Source of the DNA: Erysipelotrichaceae bacterium NK3D112
GTDB lineage: Bacteria > Bacillota_I > Bacilli_A > Erysipelotrichales > Erysipelotrichaceae
DNA length: 37,145 nt
Direction of reading: 5' to 3'
NCBI GenBank assembly: GCA_000701725.1
Contig: KL370820.1
Span: forward strand, 61,235-98,379
Shown here: piece by piece, positions 26,086-33,874 of the stretch
Layout: the number at the start of each line of letters is the position of its first letter
Position numbering within the stretch: the stretch's first letter is position 1
Notes under the pieces: generated by a model
Seen by the model: only the letters and a program-made list of their open reading frames with translations
The model's database searches: none
What the model was told of the DNA's origin: nothing
Made by a program: the position numbers and the translations under genes

Positions 26086-27867
26086 TTATAGAGATCTCTC
26101 TTTTGTCTGCTTGATGACAGAACGGACAGAAGATTTTTTCATGATCTGGTAGTCAGTTCTGAAACCGAATTTACTGTGAAGATCATCTGTGAGATCAGTC
26201 CGTTTATAAGCCGGCTGATATCCGATCCCTTCGACTGCGAGCAGTTTCATGGAACGCAGTGCAGTGATAATCTGAGTGCTTGTATACTTATTTTCCAGCT
26301 TCTTTTCCAGCAGACGATAGATAAGCAATGAAAGATAGCAGATCAGAAAGTGTGCTCTGATTCTGTCTTCTCTTGATAAGTAGACCGGTCTGGCTTCAAA
26401 GTCTGTCTTCATGATCCGGAATGATTCTTCGATCTCCCATCTTCTTTCACTGACCGAAAGAATGTCTTTGACACTGTCGTCCACAAGATTGGTACATACC
26501 GCATAATAGCCGTCATACATCTTTTCTTCCGCAATTCTTTCCTCATTCAGTGAATACTGTGTCTGATCGGCTGCTTCTCCATTTTCAGTAACAGATACTT
26601 TCCTTACAAATCTTGCCGGATCATTCGGATTGCCATAGCTCTTTTTCTTAGCACCGTTTTCAACCATCTTCTCAGCTCTTTCAATCTGCTTTGAACGAAC
26701 TGATCTCTGATATAAAGCGTATCTCGGAGAATAGGTGACAATCATCAATTGTCCCGGCACTTTCTTTGTGCCGTATGTCTCTTCTTTGTAGTAAAGATCA
26801 TTGATGTGACTCTGCGGATCAGCTTTGATTTCAGTGATATCAACAGACTTTCCGTCTGAAAGCCGTCTCCAGTTCCTGTCATCCATGGCAGCGTTACGCT
26901 CATCAGCTTTCAGCTTCTTCAATGACTGGGTGACAATGAAGGCTCTGCCTTCGATATCGTTGAACAGACGGTTGTCATCAGAACCAAGACCTCCGTCAGT
27001 ACATACAACAAATCTCTCAAAACCGAAGTTCCTTATAATGTCCTGTTCAAGAGGTTTCAAAGAAGGCTGCTCATTCTGGTTTCCCGGAAAGATATTAAAT
27101 GCCAGGGGAATACCGTCCCCATCCATGAACAGTCCCATCTGAACAATGGGATTGGGTCTGTTCTCCTTACTCTTGCCGTATTTCCTGAAATCATCCTCTT
27201 CTTCAATCTCAAAGTAATAATTGGTGCAGTCAAAATAGAGAATCCTGTTATTTCTGCCCGCAACGAAATTACTGTTCTTATAGACTTCAGCCTGGATATA
27301 ATCAGACTCTCCGGCCAGAACAGATAAAGCTCTGTAAACATCATGAAGTTCATACTTCGGAGGCTCCAGTAAAGACTGACAGAAGGAATAGGAAGATCTT
27401 TTACTTCCCGGATCAATAATACGGGCATAGATCAGATCAGAGAGAATGGCATCAAGACTGTATTTGAAAGCATATCTTCCGGAAATATTGCGGCAGATAT
27501 TATCAAGCCGCAGATCGTAGTAAAGAGACTGGAGGAAGAGATAGCCGCAGGAGAACAGTCTTTCAACATCTTTATCAATGATCTGATTGGGATAATAATC
27601 AACGGAAATCTTCTCGTTGTTTTTCTTTTCCTCTTCTGTCATTTTTCTGGCTTGTTCTTTAGCCCAGGCAATGACTTCATCCCTGGACATATCCAGTTCA
27701 GCCATAAGGTCAGGGATCCTGCCAAGTTTTTTGACAGTGACAGTGGTCCTCTCCTTACCGGAAGGATTACCAGAAGCTTTTTTACCGCGGACATCACGGA
27801 GATAGAGATCTTTGATGATGTAAATAGAATCAACATTTTTAGCAGAAGGTCTGATAGAAATACGCAT
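26086..27867 (-). CDS. IS1634-family DDE transposase
   Basis: 593 residues, one intact frame. The DDE triad is visible: first Asp in ILYFDCTNYYFE, second in VVCTDGGLGSDDN, and Glu in WEIEESFRIMKTDFEARP (the Y-R-E-K-like box of IS4-type enzymes). The N-terminal part (ISIRPSAKNVDSIYIIKD) and the C-terminal helices (LICYLSLLIYRLLEKKL) match the family. The start is ATG at 27867 with AGAGGG upstream. A GTG three codons earlier (27876) is less likely. The frame has no stop or shift, so the element may still be active. Confidence 0.93.
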   Translation of the reverse strand: MRISIRPSAKNVDSIYIIKDLYLRDVRGKKASGNPSGKERTTVTVKKLGRIPDLMAELDMSRDEVIAWAKEQARKMTEEEKKNNEKISVDYYPNQIIDKDVERLFSCGYLFLQSLYYDLRLDNICRNISGRYAFKYSLDAILSDLIYARIIDPGSKRSSYSFCQSLLEPPKYELHDVYRALSVLAGESDYIQAEVYKNSNFVAGRNNRILYFDCTNYYFEIEEEDDFRKYGKSKENRPNPIVQMGLFMDGDGIPLAFNIFPGNQNEQPSLKPLEQDIIRNFGFERFVVCTDGGLGSDDNRLFNDIEGRAFIVTQSLKKLKADERNAAMDDRNWRRLSDGKSVDITEIKADPQSHINDLYYKEETYGTKKVPGQLMIVTYSPRYALYQRSVRSKQIERAEKMVENGAKKKSYGNPNDPARFVRKVSVTENGEAADQTQYSLNEERIAEEKMYDGYYAVCTNLVDDSVKDILSVSERRWEIEESFRIMKTDFEARPVYLSREDRIRAHFLICYLSLLIYRLLEKKLENKYTSTQIITALRSMKLLAVEGIGYQPAYKRTDLTDDLHSKFGFRTDYQIMKKSSVRSVIKQTKERSL

Positions 27868-27884
27868 AAAGATCACCCTCTACT

Positions 27885-27890
27885 ATTATA
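27885..27890 (-). promoter_or_regulatory. Possible -10 box of the transposase gene
   Basis: TATAAT on the minus strand lies 18 bases upstream of the transposase start. No good -35 box is seen at 16-18 bases (it reads TCGTAG), so the promoter is probably weak. Confidence 0.4.
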
Positions 27891-27953
27891 TCATATCCAA
27901 CGATAGCCTACGATAGATAAATGCAATATTTTTGACAAAAAATTTCAACAAAA

Positions 27954-27974
27954 AACGCGATGATTACTCGCGTT
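27954..27974 (-). terminator. Hairpin near the right IS end, possible read-through block
   Basis: AACGCG (27954-27959) pairs with CGCGTT (27969-27974) across nine bases. On the minus strand the stem is followed by a T-run (TTTTTTG). It lies upstream of the transposase and would stop transcripts entering from outside, a known way to keep transposase expression low. Confidence 0.5.
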
Positions 27975-28012
27975 ATTGAATATGGTTATTTTCAGAGGCT
28001 GTCAAACTCCCG

Positions 28013-28126
28013 TGCATGAGAATCAGAAAAGAATGCACGTTTACGCAGGGAAATCCCGCAGCAATCAACAGCTGGAAGTTTTTCTACTCATCTTTTCCAT
28101 TAATTTCGTGAAAGAACAGATATAAT
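28013..28126. repeat. 114-bp direct repeat, right copy (target site duplication)
   Basis: Exact copy of 25876-25989 directly next to the right end of the insertion sequence. Its last six bases, TATAAT, lead into the leader of the DUF1538 operon, so the duplication gave this operon back its own upstream DNA. Confidence 0.9.
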
Positions 28127-28193
28127 GATTAAAGCTATGTAGTTTCCATAACATCTGAGATGTTTCTTTCATTATCGGAAGGGAGGCAATCCT
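28121..28193 (+). promoter_or_regulatory. Probable -10 box and leader of the DUF1538/PII operon
   Basis: A perfect TATAAT (28121-28126) stands 67 bases before the GTG start. The -35 region is poor at 15-18 bases, so an activator or another sigma factor may be needed. ACATC-TGA-GATGT (28151-28163) is a small inverted repeat in the leader. GGGAGG at 28181-28186 is the ribosome site. Confidence 0.45.
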
Positions 28194-29720
28194 GTGAAAA
28201 AAGCATTGCTGTCAAAACTCACAGAAGCGCTGACATCGGTCCTGCCGGTATTTGCCATCGTGCTGGTGCTTTCGTTTACACCTCTGGCACCGCTCAGCTG
28301 GCAGGAGCGGATTGTATTTACTGTCTGTGCGGTATTCCTGATGCTGGGAATCGCCCTGTTCAACCTTGGCGCGGATCTTGCGATGAGCCCGATCGGCCGC
28401 CATGTCGGCGAGGGACTTACCAAGTCGGGACGGATCAAGCTTCTGTTTGCGGCCTGTTTCCTGATGGGCGTACTGATTACCGTCGCGGAACCCGATCTCT
28501 CGGTTCTGGCCGGTCAGATCAGTGAAGTCGTCAAACCGATGGCGCTGATCTCAACGGTCGGCGTCGGTGTCGGTCTGTTCCTGGTGCTGGCTGTATTGCG
28601 CATTGTGACAAAAACGGACCTGACGGCGATGCTGCTGTTCTTCTATATGCTGCTGTTCTCCTTTGCATCATTGATGATTGCAAGGGGAGGGGAATCATTC
28701 CTGCCGCTGGCATTTGACTCAGGCGGAGTGACAACCGGACCGATTACCGTTCCGTTTATCATGGCACTGGGCATCGGTATCGCCCAGACCATCGGCGGCC
28801 GCAATGCCGGACAGAACTCATTCGGACTGATCGCGCTTTGTTCAGCCGGACCGATTCTGGCTGTGCTGATTCTGAGCCTTTCCGCTTCCGGTTCGATTCA
28901 TTTCCCGCTTCCGGATTATTCCATGGAGTCCGGACTCGGATCTGCTTTCTGGCATCTGCTTCTGGAAACATGCGTTGATGTGGCCAAGTCACTGTTATTG
29001 ATGGTCGGCTTCTTCGCAGTCTTGCAGAAGTTTGTGCTCCATCTGCCGAAGCAGAAGATTGTGCAGATTCTCTTCGGAATCGCATTCGCCTTTGTCGGCC
29101 TGGTGATGTTCCTGATGGCCGTCACCATCGGCTTCATGCCGGTCGGCTATAAGATCGGCTCTCAGATGGCTGCCGGTAATCCTGCTGTCCTGATCGGCTT
29201 CGCATTTATCATCGGTATGGTGGTTGTTCTGGCGGAACCGGCTGTACACGTTCTCAACCAGCAGGTAGAAGAAGTCACCAACGGTGCTGTTACCCAGAAA
29301 CAGATGATGATCGCGCTCTCAGTCGGTGTCGGAACTTCCATCGGACTGTCCGTATTGAGACTTGTGCTTGGATTCTCACTGCTTTACTATCTGATTCCCG
29401 GATATCTGGTTTCACTTGGACTTTCATTCTTTGTCCCGAAACTCTATACGGCCATCGCATTTGACTCAGGCGGAGTTGCCAGCGGTCCTTTGACCAGCAG
29501 CTTCATCCTGCCGATGATGATCGGCGCCTGTGTGACATTGCGCGGTTCCAACGCGATCATGGATTTCGCATTTGGAGTTGTGGCAATGGTCGCAATGACA
29601 CCGTTGATCACAATCCAGAGTCTTGGCTTCAGCAGTGTCGTATCCGCATTTGTCAAAGAAAAGAGAACTGTGCAGAAGATCCTCTCAGCGGACGATGCGC
29701 AGATTATCTACTTCGAGTAA
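28194..29720 (+). CDS. DUF1538 family membrane protein (duplicated, probable transporter)
   Basis: 508 residues with about 12-14 membrane helices in two similar halves. Each half carries the same pair of blocks: VAEPDLSVLAGQ and LAEPAVHVLNQQ, then FDSGGVTTGPITVPFIMALG and FDSGGVASGPLTSSFILPMM. This inverted or tandem duplication with FDSGG at equivalent places is typical of transporters with a two-fold fold; the substrate is unknown. GTG start at 28194 with GGGAGG 7 bases upstream. Two PII-like genes follow, as is common for this family, which suggests direct control by PII-type sensors. Confidence 0.85.
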   Translation: MKKALLSKLTEALTSVLPVFAIVLVLSFTPLAPLSWQERIVFTVCAVFLMLGIALFNLGADLAMSPIGRHVGEGLTKSGRIKLLFAACFLMGVLITVAEPDLSVLAGQISEVVKPMALISTVGVGVGLFLVLAVLRIVTKTDLTAMLLFFYMLLFSFASLMIARGGESFLPLAFDSGGVTTGPITVPFIMALGIGIAQTIGGRNAGQNSFGLIALCSAGPILAVLILSLSASGSIHFPLPDYSMESGLGSAFWHLLLETCVDVAKSLLLMVGFFAVLQKFVLHLPKQKIVQILFGIAFAFVGLVMFLMAVTIGFMPVGYKIGSQMAAGNPAVLIGFAFIIGMVVVLAEPAVHVLNQQVEEVTNGAVTQKQMMIALSVGVGTSIGLSVLRLVLGFSLLYYLIPGYLVSLGLSFFVPKLYTAIAFDSGGVASGPLTSSFILPMMIGACVTLRGSNAIMDFAFGVVAMVAMTPLITIQSLGFSSVVSAFVKEKRTVQKILSADDAQIIYFE

Positions 29721-29735
29721 GGAGGTTGGGATCCA

Positions 29736-30125
29736 ATGGATGAAAAAAAGCAGAACCTGGAAGGCAATGTGGCTCCTCATAAATTAGTGATGCTGATAAC
29801 GGTTGTTCAGAAAGGCAAAGGAACCTTCTTCGCGGACTTCATCAAATCGTTTGATGCCAACCTGCAGATCGCGGTTGTCGGCAGCGGAACGGCAGATTCA
29901 AATCTGGTTGAATTCCTCGGCCTGAAAGATAAACGGCGCAGTATCATCTTCAGTATTGTCCGCGAGGAGCGTGTCAATGAAATCATGGAGGCACTGGGAG
30001 AGCGTTTCCATACAGTCAATAACGATACAGGCATCTCATTCGCCGTACCGCTGTCCAGCGTGATCGGCAAACTGAGTTACGGATTCTTAAGCAATGATCA
30101 AAGGATGGTAAGCAAAAATGGCTGA
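29736..30125 (+). CDS. PII-like regulatory protein, divergent
   Basis: 129 residues. The C-terminal half ends in the PII block GISFAVPLSSVIG, preceded by IIFSIVREERVNEIMEALGERF where PII proteins have the EKEVVxI strand and following helix. The N-terminal strand (KLVMLITVVQKGKGTFFADFI) also fits the ferredoxin-like fold. The T-loop region reads GSGTADSNLVEFLGL and lacks the usual Tyr for uridylylation. Likely a trimeric sensor acting on the neighbouring DUF1538 protein. GGAGG precedes ATG 29736; the stop overlaps the next gene by 8 bases. Confidence 0.78.
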   Translation: MDEKKQNLEGNVAPHKLVMLITVVQKGKGTFFADFIKSFDANLQIAVVGSGTADSNLVEFLGLKDKRRSIIFSIVREERVNEIMEALGERFHTVNNDTGISFAVPLSSVIGKLSYGFLSNDQRMVSKNG

Positions 30126-30450
30126 TAAAAAATACGAAGCGGTCTTCTGTGCCGTCAACGCAGGATTCTCTGACCATGTCATGTTCGCAGCCCGTAAGGC
30201 AGGAGCTGCCGGCGGAACGATTCTCAAAGGCAGAGGCACCACAACAACCGAAGCGGAAGAAATGTTCAATATCACAATCCAGCCGGAAAAAGAGGTTGTC
30301 ATCATTCTGGTTCCGGCCGAGAAGAAGGATGAGGTTCTGCGGATGATTTATTCAAAGGCAGGCCTTGAAAGCGAAGCCCACGGCATTGCTTTCTCTGTTC
30401 CGGTAACTAGCGTGGTCGGACTGACGGATTTCAACAAAGAAGAAAAATAA
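30118..30450 (+). CDS. PII-family regulatory protein
   Basis: 110 residues, close to the 112 of GlnB/GlnK. KGRGTTTTEAEEMFNITIQPEKEVVIILVP corresponds in part to the T-loop and B-loop region, here cited as KGRGTTTTEAEEMF and EKEVVIILVP, and the C-loop block GIAFSVPVTSVVG is conserved. The T-loop is shorter than in GlnB and has no Tyr51 equivalent, so covalent uridylylation is unlikely; nucleotide or metabolite binding is the better guess. It overlaps the first PII gene by 8 bases, so both are made together. Confidence 0.85.
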   Translation: MADKKYEAVFCAVNAGFSDHVMFAARKAGAAGGTILKGRGTTTTEAEEMFNITIQPEKEVVIILVPAEKKDEVLRMIYSKAGLESEAHGIAFSVPVTSVVGLTDFNKEEK

Positions 30451-30454
30451 TATT

Positions 30455-30522
30455 TCAGCCGGAACGGAAAGATCATTCAGTTCCGGGCTGAACGGGATCG
30501 GCTTCATGCTGATCCTTTTTTT
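30455..30522 (+). terminator. Terminator of the DUF1538/PII operon
   Basis: Two hairpins follow the last stop. TCAGCCGGAAC (30455-30465) pairs with GTTCCGGGCTGA (30480-30491) with one bulged G. Then GGATCGGC-TTCAT-GCTGATCC (30495-30515) runs straight into seven T. The second is a strong Rho-independent terminator. Confidence 0.85.
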
Positions 30523-30571
30523 GACGGACGCAAATATCATCGGATCATATTTGAGCAGATTGTGCCGGATT

Positions 30572-30599
30572 TTGAAACCGTCAGTTTTGGCTGTAAGAT
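30572..30599 (+). promoter_or_regulatory. Possible promoter for the exported 614-aa protein
   Basis: TTGAAA (30572-30577), 16 bases, then TAAGAT (30594-30599) is a moderate sigma-A-type match. It lies 188 bases before the start. The gap 30523-30786 also holds CATGATCATG, a perfect palindrome (30743-30752). No gene is seen in the gap. Confidence 0.35.
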
Positions 30600-30786
30600 A
30601 CACTGTTCAAAATGTAAAATACCTGGATGCCGGGCTTCTTCAGAAAGAATATCTGCAGACATATCACCGCTGTCTGTCTGTTGCGGGTGCATACTGTTTG
30701 CCATGCAGGAAATCCCTCTGACTGTAGTATGATATGTTCATACATGATCATGCTTTTTCAGCGTGATTATGCGGAAAGGTGCGGGG

Positions 30787-32631
30787 ATGTTTATGCGAAG
30801 AAGTCTTTTATCTGTATTGGCGCTGTCACTGGTTTCATATGTCTTCTTTTGCACAGTACGGGCGGAAGACAACGCGTCCGGCGGAGAAAAAACAGAACCG
30901 GTACCGGATACACTTGCAGAGGATCTCGGTTTCCAGACGGAAGTCTATTCCCAGGATTCTTTTGATCCGGACCGCAATACCGTTAATCTGCTCAATCATA
31001 TGATTGTTCTTTCCGAAGAGATCGAACAGTCTCCAAACGGCAGACTGCTTGCGGAAGAGGTTTATTCTTCCCTGCATGAAAATATCCGTTTTGAAGCGGT
31101 GGATGCAAGTGTGAAAGCACAGCTGGACGGTTTTCTTGAAACAATCGGGTCCTTGCGGATGCTTGCCGGTAAGAAAGATAAGGCGGAAGAAATTCTCAGG
31201 CATAATCAGGCGCTTGTTCTGGATGCAGTTGTGGATGAACCTGTGGCTTTGCTGACATATGCCCGGCCCTTTGACTTAATTGACATCGCCGCGTCGGGAT
31301 TCAATGGACCGCTGGATTCTTCACAGCTCTATACAGCATTTGAAAATCAGGTGGATCCGTATTATCTGCAGGAAGGAATGGCACTGCGGAAAGAAGAACA
31401 TCAGCTGTTAAGTGAAAAACGAAATGAGCTGATCCAATACAGGAATGACTTTATAAAAAGCAGGAATCTGCCTGCGGAATATGCAATCGGGGAAGAAGCC
31501 GTAAATCTGTATGCCGAATGCAGAAACAATCGCAATGCATCACAGCGGATTCAGTTTCTCGAAGAAAACCGCGATACCTGGTCGCAATATCCGGGCTATT
31601 GGGCGCTGTATGCGCAAAGCTGCTTTGAAGCGGAAGAATATAAAAAATGTCTGGATAGTGTTTACCGGTATGAGCAGCTGAGCGGACATGTTTACATTAA
31701 GGATCATGTATACGCAGAGCTGATTCCTTCCGCCATTGGCGCGCTGATGGAAACGGTCAGTGTCACCGACAGAAGGGTCAAGGAGATTGCCCGGCTCAAT
31801 GAACAGCTGATCCGCAATACAGAAACGGAAGACTGGGCGCTTCGCTATTTCGCTGCCCATGCATATCTTGAAATCAGCCGTGCCAGCGACAATCCCTATC
31901 TGAAACCGGTATATCTGAACAATGCGTATGTCATCATGAAGTCGGCAGTCACGTATCTTGCCGAAGAACAGAGAAACAGCAACCGTGCCTACATGCAGGA
32001 GATTGTTCCGGTTCTGGCACCTTCCGGTGCTTCCGCTGCAGAAAAAAAAGAGATCCGGGATTATAACCGGCTTTTGAAAGAAGACAGAAAAACAGCGCTT
32101 CCTCCGGTTTCAAAGGCATTGCTTGTCAGCGTGGATCTGCTGAATCCGCTCATGGAAAAAACCGGTGCGGATGAGAAGGAAAAACAGTCTGTGAATGAGA
32201 TTCTTCATAAGAGCGGACAGCCGCTGTTTCTGAATGCGGTTTATGAAGGCCTGTACAAAGACGGACTGATTGCACAGCTGAGCGGGGACGCAGTCACATT
32301 CGACAAAAAGAAAGTCAGTGTGCCGGCAGAATATCTGTCAGGGGATTATGCGATTACGGTTACCGTTCATCATGGTGATCTGAAATACATATTCAACGAC
32401 TGGACAGTTGATGAGATTGTAAGAGAAAACACAGACGACAGCAGCACCTTTACGGCAAGACTGACAAGTAAAGATAATTCACACTTCCGATATGGAGAAA
32501 ACATGCAGGTAACGGTGGAAGTTATTCCCGTAACGGCAGTAGAATATGAGCCGGTAACGGTAATTTATCGGACTGTGCCTTCAAAGATATTCTTCTTCTT
32601 TGACTCCGTTAATCTGGAACTCATAAACTGA
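30787..32631 (+). CDS. Exported protein of unknown function, helical-repeat type
   Basis: 614 residues. Residues 3-25 (RRSLLSVLALSLVSYVFFCT) form a signal peptide with a probable cut after VRA. The mature part is mainly helical with TPR-like stretches (YPGYWALYAQSCFEAEEYKK, then LRYFAAHAYLEISRA). The last 110 residues switch to beta-rich sequence (YAITVTVHHGDLKYIF, MQVTVEVIPV), perhaps a binding domain. No cell-wall anchor, and no catalytic motif I recognise. ATG 30787 is chosen for its AAAGG site 7 bases upstream and because the signal peptide then begins well; GTG 30763 is the long alternative. It stands alone between terminators. Confidence 0.7.
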   Translation: MFMRRSLLSVLALSLVSYVFFCTVRAEDNASGGEKTEPVPDTLAEDLGFQTEVYSQDSFDPDRNTVNLLNHMIVLSEEIEQSPNGRLLAEEVYSSLHENIRFEAVDASVKAQLDGFLETIGSLRMLAGKKDKAEEILRHNQALVLDAVVDEPVALLTYARPFDLIDIAASGFNGPLDSSQLYTAFENQVDPYYLQEGMALRKEEHQLLSEKRNELIQYRNDFIKSRNLPAEYAIGEEAVNLYAECRNNRNASQRIQFLEENRDTWSQYPGYWALYAQSCFEAEEYKKCLDSVYRYEQLSGHVYIKDHVYAELIPSAIGALMETVSVTDRRVKEIARLNEQLIRNTETEDWALRYFAAHAYLEISRASDNPYLKPVYLNNAYVIMKSAVTYLAEEQRNSNRAYMQEIVPVLAPSGASAAEKKEIRDYNRLLKEDRKTALPPVSKALLVSVDLLNPLMEKTGADEKEKQSVNEILHKSGQPLFLNAVYEGLYKDGLIAQLSGDAVTFDKKKVSVPAEYLSGDYAITVTVHHGDLKYIFNDWTVDEIVRENTDDSSTFTARLTSKDNSHFRYGENMQVTVEVIPVTAVEYEPVTVIYRTVPSKIFFFFDSVNLELIN

Positions 32632-32637
32632 ACAGAA

Positions 32638-32672
32638 AAAACTGCTGACCTTGAAAAAAGGCCGGCAGTTTT
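32638..32672. terminator. Bidirectional terminator between convergent genes
   Basis: AAAACTGC (32638-32645) pairs with GCAGTTTT (32665-32672), with partial pairing further in. Read either way the stem ends in a T-run, and it lies between a plus-strand gene and a minus-strand operon that meet here. Confidence 0.75.
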
Positions 32673-32782
32673 GGTCTGAGTGGGAATCAGTTGTTTCTCT
32701 TTTTTCTCGACACTGAGGCAGCCCTGTGGTTCAGCCAGACCCGGCTGTAACATACCAGGTGTGTTTTGCGGATGATCTCAGG

Positions 32783-33241
32783 CTAAACAATCCTGATATC
32801 AGAATAGAAAGTGAAACTGTCTGCCTCAAGGGAATAGTCTTCCACCTGCTCCATCGGGACTTCTTCGCCGTTGATGATCAGTTCCACCGGATCATTGAAT
32901 CTGTAACCGGGACTTGCTTTGACTTTGCCGAATACAGTATAGGAACTGCCTGTTTCAACTCTGACACCCGAATAGTATTCAAGCGTATTGTATGTTTTCC
33001 AGTATGCTTCAGGTCTTTCCGTTCCATTGACATTGATTTTTTCAATATCATAATGATCGCTTTTTGAAATGATCTCAGGCACCGGCATCTGATCAAAACC
33101 GTCAGGATCACTGCATGTAATCAGTGTTCCGGCTTCGGGAACGATGATTGTCAGCTCAACCGTTTCAAGGGTTTCCAGTTTATCTTCACTTTCTTCAGAA
33201 TCAGCATCATCTTCAATGATTTCTTTCAGTTCTTCCAGCAT
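32783..33241 (-). CDS. Small acidic protein of unknown function
   Basis: 152 residues. Residues 1-35 are very acidic (ELKEIIEDDADSEESEDKLE). The rest is beta-rich, with YTVFGKVKASPGYRF then DPVELIINGEEV, which resembles the repeated beta-sandwich modules found in Gram-positive surface proteins. There is no signal peptide, so it seems cytoplasmic, which is odd for such a module. AGGAGG precedes the ATG at 33241 closely; an earlier ATG at 33265 has no such site. Last gene after CapA and KptA, 53 bases past the KptA stop, so probably co-transcribed. Confidence 0.65.
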   Translation of the reverse strand: MLEELKEIIEDDADSEESEDKLETLETVELTIIVPEAGTLITCSDPDGFDQMPVPEIISKSDHYDIEKINVNGTERPEAYWKTYNTLEYYSGVRVETGSSYTVFGKVKASPGYRFNDPVELIINGEEVPMEQVEDYSLEADSFTFYSDIRIV

Positions 33242-33294
33242 TAATAAGCCTCCTGTTTTACACAATATATATGATTTGTCCGTGACGTATGCAC

Positions 33295-33843
33295 TTACTC
33301 TTTGACAAGATATCTGACCGGTACTTCCTTCGTCAAATAAACTCCATTCTGAGAAAGATAAAATCTGAATCCGTCTTCATGCATCTGCCGGCTTAAGACG
33401 GTATAGATGACCGGTCTGCCATGTCTTGAACCGACTTTGTATGCGGTGCCGGCATCTTTGCTTAAATGCACATACAGTCTTGTTTTTGGTTTCAGGCCTT
33501 GTGCGTCAATGGATGAGGTATATTTGAATCCGGTGCCATGGAATAAGACTTCAGGCGGAACCACTTCCTTAAGTTCCACATCGACCTGCATGGAATGTCC
33601 CTGATTGGCTCTGATCTTTGTATGGTCCTCATTGAATGAATATCTCTGCTTTTCATCTTCCGCAACGATCCGTTCCAGCAGTTTCAGATCCAATGGATGT
33701 GTTTTGTTCACTCCCTCAATCAGTGCATTCACATCCGCCCATCCGTGTTCGTCAAGTGCGATACCGATTGTTTCGGGCTTGTGCCTCAGGATGAGTGAAA
33801 TATATTTGGATGTTCTTGTCATCAATCTGTCTTTTTCATGCAT
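33295..33843 (-). CDS. kptA: RNA 2'-phosphotransferase (KptA/Tpt1)
   Basis: 182 residues, the family's normal length. Tpt1 proteins remove an internal RNA 2'-phosphate by transferring it to NAD+. The N-terminal winged-helix part has SKYISLILRHKPETIGI and DEHGWADVNALI; then come RYSFNEDHTKIRANQGHS, VLFHGTGFKYTSSIDAQGL, LYVHLSKD and GSRHGRPVIYTVL. The Arg and His residues of the RHKP, GHS, HGT and RHGRP blocks, where the catalytic set of this family lies, are all present. AAAGGA lies upstream of ATG 33843; longer frames run into the CapA gene. Bacterial hosts have no known tRNA-splicing use for it. Confidence 0.92.
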   Translation of the reverse strand: MHEKDRLMTRTSKYISLILRHKPETIGIALDEHGWADVNALIEGVNKTHPLDLKLLERIVAEDEKQRYSFNEDHTKIRANQGHSMQVDVELKEVVPPEVLFHGTGFKYTSSIDAQGLKPKTRLYVHLSKDAGTAYKVGSRHGRPVIYTVLSRQMHEDGFRFYLSQNGVYLTKEVPVRYLVKE

Positions 33844-33874
33844 GCAGAATTCCTTTTCTTCATTCTGAACAGAT

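Larger units (their letters stand above)
25990..28012 (-). mobile_element. IS1634-family insertion sequence (2,023 bp)
   Basis: The element is the sequence between two perfect 114-bp direct repeats. TTTGACAGC at 25996-26004 and its reverse complement at 27998-28006 are the core of the terminal inverted repeats. Both lie exactly 6 bases from the direct repeats, which fixes the ends. One transposase gene fills it, on the minus strand. The IS1634 family is known for long, variable target duplications (first described in Mycoplasma mycoides). Identical repeats point to a recent insertion. Confidence 0.9.

Noticed and set aside
25876-28126. 114-bp repeats considered as recombination sites of a larger integrated element
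   Set aside because: They abut the transposase element with symmetric terminal repeats, which a target duplication explains fully.
30506-30965. Small plus-strand frames between the PII operon and the exported protein
   Set aside because: They start inside a terminator or overlap the exported protein out of frame, and they lack ribosome sites.
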